Assembly (NCBI GenBank): GCA_024036415.1
Contig: JAMWET010000169.1
Coordinates: 1-64,000 of the forward strand
Length of the DNA: 64,000 nucleotides
Direction of reading: 5' to 3'
Origin: Prochilodus magdalenae
Lineage: Eukaryota > Chordata > Actinopteri > Characiformes > Prochilodontidae
Shown one piece after another: positions 11,801-23,800 of the stretch; positions within the stretch are counted from its first letter, which is position 1; each line of letters opens with the position of its first letter. Made by a program: the position numbers and the translations under genes. The notes below the pieces were generated by a model, which worked only from the letters and a program-made list of their open reading frames with translations, did no database searches and was not told where the DNA came from.

Positions 11801-14800
11801 CTCTTGCTGTTTGCCCAATAAGACTGGTAGTAAAACCTGTGAACTAACTACAGCTGTCATTTTGTGCATAACAAACTGTCAATACTGCAAGAAATGAGCA
11901 TGGAGTACATTTAAAAATGTTCATGATCAATATTTAGCCATATACCATTACTGATATTTTTGAAAACACTGGTTCTCATCACCACCACTGTAGAGAAATG
12001 CAACCACTCTAGTCTGTTTGACTGTTTATATCTTGGCAGAAGAACAAACAGGAAAGAAGTAATCGTGCAAATCATGCCCTTGAACACAACAGCAAATAAG
12101 AGTAATATTCTTTGCACTTCAGAAGAAGATCTATTACTTATTTGAAATTCATTCCTGCTGGAATAAACCCCACCATGACCAGTCATTCAGCACTGAGCTC
12201 TGTTTAAACACTACAAGCCTCACTTCACCACATGAAATAAACACTCAGACAACAACAGAGCCTCCTGGGTGTTTACTCCAACAAAGGGCCCCAATTAAAA
12301 CATCAAGTCGTGCATCAAACTGCAAGATCAAACTGTGAGTGTGTTGTAACAGACCAACACACGCTTGTGCACACACTCATACAACCAGCAACAAAGGTCT
12401 CCTTTGAGCAAGTCCTTGTTATGACATGCCCTAACAGAGAAGAAGCCAAAATAACAAGCAGGACTGTGAGCAGTACCTGGCTCGTCAGGCACATCGTTGA
12501 TTTCTCCTTCTTCGTTCATCTCAAGTTCTTTGACAAAGTTAGAGGGAAAAAGGCCAGACTTCCCATTCATGGTTCCGCTCCACCAGCCTTCCTCCACCTA
12601 CGAAATACACACAGTCAGCACAATCTATTACTGCTCCTGGACAACAGACACAACTACTTCTAAAGAAACATCTACTCAGAAAACTAATGTGGCTAATCAT
12701 TAAGGCTTGATTAGCATTAGGGAGATTGTGTCATACTAACCATGCCCAACAGCTTTCACTGACTGATCGCTATATTATGGTAGGCTATATAATTTTATCT
12801 GTTAAAGAATTTTTATCTGTTAAAGAATTTCTTTAACGTTACAATTGCCCTACACACACAGTCCCAAAAGTTGTTGGGAGTTGTTGGGAACTGTTTACTG
12901 GTGAAATGAGCGTGAAAACTGTTTTGTATTTTGCACTGATCCAAATATGCAAGCAAAAACACAGTATCACGTCAGGGAAAAAAAAAGATCATATCTTATA
13001 AAAACAGAGACTGATGGTTTATAGATGAATAATTCATTTTAACTACAGGCTCAAAGCTTTAGCAGAAAACATCTATTTCTCAAAAAAGCATGCAGCCAAA
13101 ATTACAAACAATAACTGTGTGCAGGAACACTCGAGTTGTAACTTGCACGCTTCGCAGCCGAGCTTGACTGCTCCTTACCTCTTCAGTGATTTCGATGATG
13201 TCGCCCACCTTTAGTTCCAGCTCATCCTCGTTCTGGGGCACATAATCAAACAGCACTTTGCACTGACGCTTCTTCGGTTCTGTAACACAGATAGAAGGTT
13301 CTGGCTTGAAAAGGCTGGACCAATGGCAAATCAAGCATTTTGTGGTTTATTCCCCATACCTACCTGTAGAGGGCTCATGCATTTAAAGGAGAAAGAAACG
13401 GAGCTCAAACTGACACACAAGCACACATGAACACCCACACCTACGCCACACCCTGTCAGGGCACATTTTTTCAGATGATTCACACTCTGGAGAAAACACA
13501 GTAGCATGCTCCACTGACATTCCTGTTTCCAGACGCATCTCCCAGACTGCATTACACTAAACATCCTGCAATCCCAGAGTCCAAGAACAAAAAATATTAT
13601 ATTACTAAATAGTCTGGGGCCTGGTTTATTCCATAGACTTGGGACTCAACGTACTGAGCTGTCTCCAGCACGTTCAAACTTGAATCTGACATGCTGCGCA
13701 CAAAACCAGGAGGACTTGCCACTTCCGTGGCAGCAGGTTTGTGTCAATCTTCACTTCAATTTAAAAACAGGCATAAATTTGCTCAAAAGATGTGATGTTA
13801 AGAGACTTCCTTTAAAAAGAGTAGCAAGCCCAGCGGCTAAATGGAGGAAGGCGCCTTGAAGGAATTTACCATCAGAACAACACAGAATGAGTCTTGGGAT
13901 TACATACGGACGTGTATAAAGACAAGAAGCGTAAAGAGACGCAATATGTCACAGTATGCATGCACGGTATCACAACTGCTATTTTCTTATTCTGAATAAA
14001 AAGACACCCTTATAGAATGTTCAGGTGGAAAAGAACTTGCCTTTTTAAATTTTTTATTTATTTATTTTATTTTATTTTTTTTTTTAAACCCCGCACCTGA
14101 GGGTGTGACCAAATCAGACGTTCAGCTGTTATTCAGCTGAACAGTGCATAAACAGTGCACTGGGTCACAAATGCAATGGCTACAAAAGCCAAACAGAGCT
14201 TTACTAGCTGAAATAAATGCCAAATTAATGCTATTGGCAACTGCCCCATTTCTAAATCTCAAATAAATGTAGGAGGTTAACACCTTAAAAATAATGTAGC
14301 ACAATGGAACTTCCTGGAGTTCTTGGGCATTAGCACATATTTTTTTTCTAGTTTCCCATCAAGTCTTTGCATAATGTTTGGTTTTATAACATGTTAGCTT
14401 CAGAGCTAACCATGATGGTATTTTGTATTCCTATTTATTTAGCTTGCTTTGCTCTTATGGAGAATTGCAGTTTGTTTATGGAAATTTGCCATTCTATGTA
14501 AAAAGAAGCACAAGAACACTAAACTTTTAAAATTAGGGAGGCAAAGATTAAAGTTTTCTGTCACTTGGCGTTTCATAACAGTTACAGAGCCGTGTGTCAC
14601 TATTTAACCCATTTTAATCCTCAGAAATTGTTTAGTTCCTTTTACATAGTGGTGCTTTACCATTTAAAACCTAAAACCATTTAAACACATTTAAACAAAG
14701 TACAAATCAACGTTTAATATATCAGCGACACCTGCTGGAGGTTAAGACTGTTCCTAAATACAGAGATAGCCAAGTTTAAGGGAAATGAAAGTGGTGGAGC

Positions 14801-17800
14801 TACTGGAGATGCCAAGTTCAACCCTACATGAAAGGAAACTGTGACAGCCCATGGGCAATGCGGAAGATCTTGCGCAATAAGCCAAAGGCTTTTCTCATCT
14901 AGCTTCCTGGTTTTAGGTTAACACAACAAACCTGCTCAGAGTGATGACGTTCTAGACGTCATGACGTGCTTTAACATCAGGTGACAACTGAGTCAGCAAG
15001 GAAAGGTGAAGAGACTCTCAAAATAGCAATATTATCCCTGACAATATTATCCTTGACAACACAGGTTGGGCCCGATATTTAAGATCTGAGGTCGCATGGG
15101 ACAATAAAATGTCTTGCGAAAAACCAAATTACTTTTGCAAACTGGACCATTTATATCTACAACTTACTGGGATAGCTCAGCAATTTAACCGTTTTTAAGC
15201 AAGATAAATATGGTATTTACGATGCAGAACAGGGTTGCCATTAGTCAGTATATACAGGTATTTTTATCATTTTATATATGAACCCATCAAACACAAGACA
15301 AAGAAAATATTTACAGTAAATAAACATACTTTGGGTGGCAAACAGGACCCTCTGTTAATTGGTACATGCAGATGAAGCAAAGGTTTAACTGAAATTTAAG
15401 TTCAGTCATCAAATCTCTATATTGTTTCTTTTAACTTAAGCCTCTCAGAATATACTGAAAAAAAAATATTTACGTGGCTCGCAAATCAAAATATCTACAA
15501 TGTATTGTTAGACATTTCTTTTGTAAGGAACACAAGACTGTGCTATAAGGCTATGAAATAATGTTTTTGTTTTCATAAAACCAAGGACATTCTGATTAAC
15601 ATAACACTAAGGCCCCATCCCATTTTACCCCTTGCCCCTAACACTTAACCCTTAGAGGCACACTCCAAATGGAGTGTTATGAGAAAATTCCAAGAATCGC
15701 CTGCGAATCAGCAGCAAGATGGATGCACAAGCAACCAAAGAGACCCATAAAGTATTTTCTCTGTTAAAAAGCCACTGTATTGTAAAATATCCACTGTAAT
15801 GGTGTTTTATGGTCATTTTTAGTGATAGTTGTCTCCGTCACAAAGTAGAGAAATTTCCCTTTACACCTTAAATGGCGCATCAATTACGTTCTGATACCTG
15901 AGATTGGCGCACCATTTAGAGTGGGAATGGGAAAATTTGATCATGAAGTTGATCAAATTCGTTTGATCATGCGATCAGAAATTTCAGCTTCGTATAACCA
16001 AAGAATTCTTTGGCAATAATAAATAATTGCCATCCATATGCGAACATTCTAGGTTTTTCGCCATAGTGACTGCAAGAAATAGATGACGGTTCTTAAAGGG
16101 TCGCCTCTATTCACAGGGGGAGATTTATACTACTATCCCTTGTAACTCAGTTTTTAAAGGGGGAGGGTTACATTCGAAAACAGGGGCTAGGGGTAAAAAT
16201 AAGAAATGGGTTGGACCCAAGAGTTGCATTAGTAAATTGATGTTTTATGTTAATGAAACCATTTGCAGAATTTAAATTTTCCAAGACAGTAAAGTGGCCA
16301 CAAAAATTGGATGTGCACCATTTCAGGTGAAAATCAGATCATGTTATAGAAGTCATTCATACAAAAAAAGCACAACACAAAATGTTTTGCTAAAAATATT
16401 TGGGCTGGATTAATAACACTTATATAAGTAACCTAGAGCCCTCTGCACAAAAAGATTTTATGTATGATTCCATCTGTTATAGCTTGACTCTATAGGAAAA
16501 AGTTAATGTAACAGAATAAGTATCACATTTTATACAGTTTACTAAATATAAAAAATAAATAAATAAATAAACCACCACACTTTTCTTGGCAAAATACATA
16601 CAAACGTATGCTTATAAATTAATATGATTAGTGAAAAGAGATTGCAATTAAATGCTGGTAATTTGTAACAAATATTAGAATGACAACTGAAAATTATTTA
16701 TATAATAATAGATAATCATAATAGATACGTTATTCTTGAAATGTTGCACTATTTGCACACACGGTCTTCGCTTTTTTGGTTTTGTGCCTTCTCATCTTTA
16801 CTTCTGAAAAGCTCTGCCTCTCTGGGATGCCCATTTATACCCAAATTAACCTAATAAGCTGTTAGGTGTTCCATCAAGTGTTTCAACGGAGCGCTTAAAT
16901 GTGAGCATTTCACCAAAAATGCTCCGCTAAGCGCTTTATTGCTACTTAAGATAGCTACTCCAGCTCCCTGTTTCATGCTTTTTCCCCGTACTTGTGATTA
17001 ACCACATATAACGCTTGAAGATATTTGAATATCTAAATTAGTCAGAATACACATCCCTACATAACACTTTGAAAAACCAAGCCCCCCACATGGAAGCTGT
17101 TCTTTAGCTTTATCTTTGCTTTGAAATGTTTATATGCTTCAAACGTTGCCATATTACAGTCAAAAAGAGGCAGATCAAAACGAAGTATGTGTAAAATCTG
17201 ATTTACACACACACACAATTCAAAGATTCACATATCAACCAAAACAACTAAAAACCCACAGTTTTGCTCCACTCTACCATGGTGAAACAGGCAGAATAGA
17301 CTTACTCTTTTTGGAAGCGCGGGGCTGAAGGCCTATGCCTCCTGTTGGGATGCCATAAGTGCTGATCCTCTGTACCAGACTGGCTACATTCCCTGCCGAC
17401 CTGCGAGGTGGCTGAGAGTCCTCCTTTACCTCCTTTACCTCCTTTACCTCTTTCACCTCTTTAACATCCTTTACATCCTTTACGTCCTTTACTTCCTTTA
17501 CGTCCTTCACCTCTTTTGTCTCCTTTGACGCCTCTTTTGTTGGCTCTTTCTTCAGCTCCTAAATAAAAAGAAAATTGTTAATTTTTGTTAAATATTTGTT
17601 AAAATGATTTGTTAATTCTCTTTATTTAGCTGACAAAAAATTTTTTTTAGAAATTGCTGCCTGCAGCATGCTGAAAAAAACATTGGGACAGAGGAATGTT
17701 TACCATGGTGTGGTGCCTTCCTTTGAACTAAACTTTTGTCTTTATTTATATTGTTGTCTAAATTGTTGTTTAATTGTTTTGCAAGTGTAATTTTTGCCCA

Positions 17801-20800
17801 TTCTTGCTTGAAACAAGACTTCAGTTGCTTAAAGTCTGTACTTGTCTGACAGTCCTCTTAATGATGCGTCTGATGTTTGAATAGCAAAACAGATCTGCCA
17901 GTCAAGCACACACACTCTGTGTCTATAAAGCCAGACTGTTGTAGCAGATGCAGAATGAGGCCTGGCATTGCCTGGCTAAAATAACCATGGACTTCCTGGG
18001 AAAAGAACTGATGTCTTGATGGCAACATGTGCCTCTCTAAAAATCTCAATATATGCCTCCACATACATAGAGTGCATCAGTGGTACCTTCACACATATGC
18101 AAGTTAACGATGTTGTGGGCATTAAATGCCCTCATTCCATGACAAAGTCTGGTTTTTGCACATTTTGCATTTGGTGTCCCATAAAATATAATAAAATTCC
18201 TAGTTATGTATTTTAGGTGATTATTTTAAGCGGTTCAGAAATGAAAAACAAATATCCCAACCACACACACACACACACACATTTTCCAAAGTGCTGTTTG
18301 CTTTATACCCACTACAAGAATCACCCTTCGGTTTAAATTAGCCTGTGTTCACTAGCTACGTCTCTACTACAGAAACAGCACATGATTCATTATTTAAAAG
18401 TTTGTTTAATTATTTAAAATGCAAGAAACATCTGCTATCAGATGGCAGTCTGAAACCACATGTAGGCTTTTCTCGATATACAAATTTTGAAAAAGAATTA
18501 AGCATGAGGTAGGACCGAAAGGCTTGAGCTAAATATCCAAATAACACACATTCCCCTTATCTTCTAAATCATATTTTTACACTTGAGATCCACAGATATT
18601 CTGTATTCCCCTTAAAACCCAGATTTAAAAATTGCACTCCTTTTTATTATAATTATAATTCTAGATTCTGCACTATTTCTGAGTCACCATTTAAACATAA
18701 GCAAATAAGTAACACTGAGTATTTTAACACCTACACCCGAGTCATTTTTAGCAGTCTTCAGTTGAGTTAATCTGCCATTGTTCTAATTATAAAAGAATGC
18801 TAAACAGAAGCACTTTCAAAAAATACTTTTTTAATGTACTAAAAATCTTTCCTTGTGAAAATAGTCATGAGTATTCCAGTAAAATTCATCTGTAACAGCT
18901 AAGAAAGCTAATTAAACTGCTGCATGCTGAGAATGCATTTATTTGAGGAAGAGCCTCCTGGTCACTAGACAGACATTGGGTCAGGAAAAAAAAGAAAGAT
19001 ATGGGGCACAAAGGCCTTGGCTTCCTGGAGACCCACCAGAGAATGGGGATTGCCACAAGTTACATCCGCTAAAAACTTCCTGTCCACTTTGCTGAATGAA
19101 CACTTGTGTAGCCTATCTACTTCCTGCTAAGATGATGTGATTTAAGGCTGGACTTCTCGATCTTGGGAAGTTTTGTCGCAGGAGAAAGGGTTTTAAATTC
19201 AATAGCAGAACCCTACAGCGATGCTAGAAAGTGTGTTATGAATTCAGAAACCCTGCAGATAAGACACCTAGAGGTGTAAAGAAAAAAAAAATTTAAATCA
19301 ACAAATCGGTCCAACAGTCTCCAATTGCAGCTGCGTCAATATATAAGCCTGGGTTTGATTCAAATCAAAAACGAACATAGCTAAACATCGGTACACCCAT
19401 TGGAAATCGATTGATGCGACAATCTGCTTCCCTGGCGTGCAAGCATGAGGGTGTGTATGTCTGTGTGAGAGTTAGTGACAGAGAGTGAGGGAGAGCACAT
19501 GAGGAAAGTGCAAAAGATAACACACGCGGATAGCATGTGAGAGAGAGCTCCACCTCCAATTCTTCTTTGCTTACATACACCCAGTAAAGAGAGGAGATTT
19601 GGGAAGAGAATTAATGTAAAATAACCTTTAAAAAAAGTTTTGAAATCTTTGTTTCTTACTTAACAGAAGCTGGAACAATCAATCCATGTATTTTAAATGA
19701 ATTTAACTTATCTGAAACACACTGGAGCCGAGCTGAAATAAATGGTAATGTTAAACTAAACCACATCACCTCAGTATGGAATCAAAGAGTAACAAAACGT
19801 TACCAGTTTAACTGTGTTATTTTTGCATCATAGCATAAACCGTGTATAAAGATGCTTATCTTATCTGAAAGGGAGGAATTCATACCCTTTATATTTCCCA
19901 ATGAACAAGTCTATTAAATCAGTAAAGACAGATATTTAACTTTTCCTCATTTCTGTTTCCCTTAACATGTATTCTTATTGTAGGAAGTCCTAGTTTCTTC
20001 AAATGCTAATGTTCTTTCCTGACTACTCCACCTCAGCACTGGCGAATAACGCAAAACAGTAGGCTAAAAGAAAGATTTGTCCACACCCTCAAACAAAACA
20101 TTCAAAATGTCCATTACAACCAGACACAGCATAATAACCTTTCTAAATCTGCTCTCAAAAATATAAAAGGAAAGCTGAAGTCTCTTACCTCGTCTCTATC
20201 CATGCCTTACTGTGAGAATCTCTATCTGAGCTTAAAGCTGATAATCAAAACTGCTAACTCGATCCGGGAGCAAAGTTCAGTTTAAAGTGCTAAGCACTAC
20301 CCATGTTGAAACACTGCACAGGTAATGAGGAGTGAGAGGGCAGTGAGTCAGTAATGGCAAGACGTGGGCTCATGACTTACAATGCAAACTGTATACAAAG
20401 TCAAGCCAGCAGCTTGGAGAAAAAAAAATAATAAAAAATACTCACAACTTATGAAGATTAACTATACTTCAACTCACCTTGTCAAAGAAGCAAAGAGAGA
20501 CTCACAAACCATAAGCCATAAGCTCTCAGGACAGACACAAAAATAAGTCACATTTTTTGCATAGCTGATTTTCAGGTCAGTGCATGTTACATCCTGAATT
20601 CACACTTTAGTGGAAGGTGTTCACTTTCTGAACAGAAAGCCATTAAATAAATGACCTATATGACTTTGTAAACTCCACATGGATCATGTAGGCCTAAGGT
20701 AAAAGAGCGACCTTTACTGGAAGTGTCGATCACTTCGCCACTCTAGAGACGTTTAAATCTATAAGCTCTGTAAAAAGCCTCTGCTGAGAAGATATGACTA

Positions 20801-23800
20801 GCACAATGTTGAGCCTAGGGCTGTGAGGATTAGTGTTGACATGACGCTGGAATCTGGAATTTCCAGTGGAAAAACATACATAGTCAGTGCCGTTTTTGAT
20901 ATCCCGAGTGGCCTTAACTACTTGACCACCTCAAATTATTTAAATACAAATTAGCTAGAAACTGTCCACAAGCAAACAAAGCGATAGCAGTTCAGTTTAG
21001 CTTAGTCCAAGCATCAGAAATAGACCAACAACCACACAACTACTTATTTGTATAACCTTGTGAAAAATGCCTGCAGTAAATGGTGGCTAAACATAGTTGT
21101 GTGCTTTAGTTCTGCGTTTTTTACAAAACTATCTTTACGTTTAATTTATTGTTGAATAAAAATCTGCTGTGCTACATAGAAGCATGCCAATGCTCAGGAA
21201 GACTTTTACTGAGCAGGGCTGTGCAATCGGGTAATATTTATCGCTATTGTAGAAATTACATCAATAAATAGATCAAATAATAAATAAAAGCCATTCCAGA
21301 TGGCTATAGTCAGACAGGCAAGTCATTTGATAAAGGCCCCATATAGGTTGCCAGGACGAATGTAGATAAGAGATAGCATTAACTTTAGCTTTGAACTGGC
21401 ATGAATAATGTTCTATTATGACCATTCCAGTCTTTTTATGCTGGTTACAATGCGGTTAAACCCTAACATTTCCTATGCAGAATCAAAACACCCAAAATAT
21501 GAAATACAATGAATTGGAGTAGTAGAACAGGATAGGAGAATAACAGAACTTTCCCCACTAATCATTTCTGCTTCTGACTTTTGGCACATTCTTCACAGGG
21601 ACAGGTCTCAGTCATTCACCTGTGTTGCCCATTTCGTTGCTGACTTCAAGTGACAGGTCGTGGAATGTAATTCCCACCATCACAGTCCCCTGCCCCGAGG
21701 TGTGTTCCATCTTTAAAGTTCATGTGTGAGACTGCTAGTTCCTTAGAATGGCTTGAATGAAATACATCAATAAATAAATTAAAAAAAAGGATTTTAAAAT
21801 GGTGCTAAAAGGATATTTTTTACACTGTAGCTCTTAGGTGTCACTAGAGTAACAGTTACTAGAAAAAGGACTACCAGAAATAGGACCACAGGTACCTGAA
21901 AAACACATCTGCAACCCTACCTGCCATTTTCTTATGATACTTATTTCATGTCATTTCCAACCTTATCTAACATTGCGTGGATAAAGAGGAGAGAAGTAAA
22001 GATGTTACAGTGTGTATTAATATTGACTTGCTAAAATAAGATTCCTTGTTTCTGATAATCAGGGAAAAAATCAAAGAGTAACACAGGTTGGCATAATTCA
22101 TTTAACACTGACCAAACCACATACACACAAGGTGAAAGTCACTCCAATCACTTTATTAGCCTTTCAAACTGATTCAGCAATACATTATGAGCATGTAGGT
22201 CATCACATAGACAGACTAATAGACAAGCTGTTGCTATCTCATTGTTAACCAAATACCACAACTACCATAACGCTAATTTAAGCAAAGTGCTCAATGGGAT
22301 TTACAAAATTATGGGGTGGTAAAAATGAGCTGCAATAAAATATGAAAACAACTCATATCAAATGCGCTTTCCTGCTTGTACTTTGCAGCCACTAAGTACA
22401 AAGTACTGTATCGTGCCGCTAGTAAGGAGGTCTCGTTAACGGTCTGGTTTGTTATGCTAAAATGGCAGCTGCTGGGAGTTCACAGTCTTTGCAACCAGTC
22501 TTAGTCAACAAAGAAAACAGCAGGAGTGCTGTAAGGACATACTTTGACTTGGAAGCAAATGAGGACATGAGCGAGTCAGTATGCAAACCAGGCTTTAGAA
22601 CAGTTTCAACTAAGAGTGCTAACAAATCAAATCTGGCCAAACTCCTGAGGGACAGGCACAGAGACAGATGATTGTACCAATAACTTCGTACAAGCATTCT
22701 AATCCATGCTATATTAAAATTTCAGATCTTTAATGGGATTGGTTACATTGCTTTGGATATAACCGACATCTGATTAGGAAGCAGTAACAGCCCATAAGAG
22801 GCAATAACAGACCACAGAACGAATTTTGAGGGCATGTCAATCAACGGTTAGTACTGCAGAAGAAAGCTCAACAAGAACATTCTTGAGCGCAAAAATACTT
22901 GTTGGCAATGGATGAAAAAAACATGAAAGAAAGAAAGCAATAACAACAACAAATTAAAATAGTATTCCAATGTTAGACAATATTATTATTATTTTCATAA
23001 TTTAAAATTTGTTTCTCCTTTCTGTTTCACTGGAATGCCAGCGTTAACTGACGAAAAACCCATACAGGCTCACGAGGGATACTTCGTAAATGTATTTTTT
23101 AACACAATTAGACATCAATTGTAAACTCTTAAAATTAAAAATGTATCAAGCGCAACACTATAGAGCTAACCCTTCACCTCACTGCCAACCTGAGACAAAA
23201 CAATCAGATCAGACTATGAAATTGGGAGATGAACTACAAAAAGTTTGAACTACACAACATACTGCATAAAACAACTTGCCTCAAATTTGACTCAACCATA
23301 CTTGTTCTTGGACTTCATTATGAAATGACTTCATTATGTAATGGGTCTATTTATATGAAAGTGTTATGGAAATGCTGGTCTTCTTACATATACTATTTGT
23401 CTCCTCCTTTCTCTTTCTTTCATGGACATGAAATATGATGATAGGAAGCAAACAAGTGCTGCGGTCACCCCGAAAAAAAAAAATCAATTTATAAACAATG
23501 TAACAATAATACTCAACTAAATTAGCACATGGACATATTCAAGAACAACAAAGCTTATAGACGGCACACTTTGTTTTTATATACCTTAACAAAGTTGTCT
23601 GGGAAAAGACCTCTGCGTCCATTTAGGTCACCTTCCATCCATCCCTCTTCCTCGATGCGGCGCACATTCTTGATGACATCTCCTAGCCTCAGTGTCAACT
23701 CATCTTCATGACAGGCTTCATACTCATATTCCACCACCACTTCAACTACAGAGCCAGAGAGGGTGTGAGAGAGAAAGAAAGAGAGAGAGAGGGAGGGTGT

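Larger units (their letters stand above)
10926..12476 (-). other. cd2ap: cd2ap intron 5
   Basis: 1.55-kb intron with a TG/CA microsatellite next to the exon 6 acceptor and a hAT BED-finger remnant at 11570-11825. Nothing else is supported. Confidence 0.7.
17559..23584 (-). other. cd2ap: cd2ap intron 2 (about 6 kb)
   Basis: Contains the candidate alternative first exon (20189-~20300), a BED-finger hAT remnant (22455-22675), a probable dispersed repeat (17800-18200) and short CA runs (18261-18281). The rest is AT-rich with no coding signal that I can support. Confidence 0.7.
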
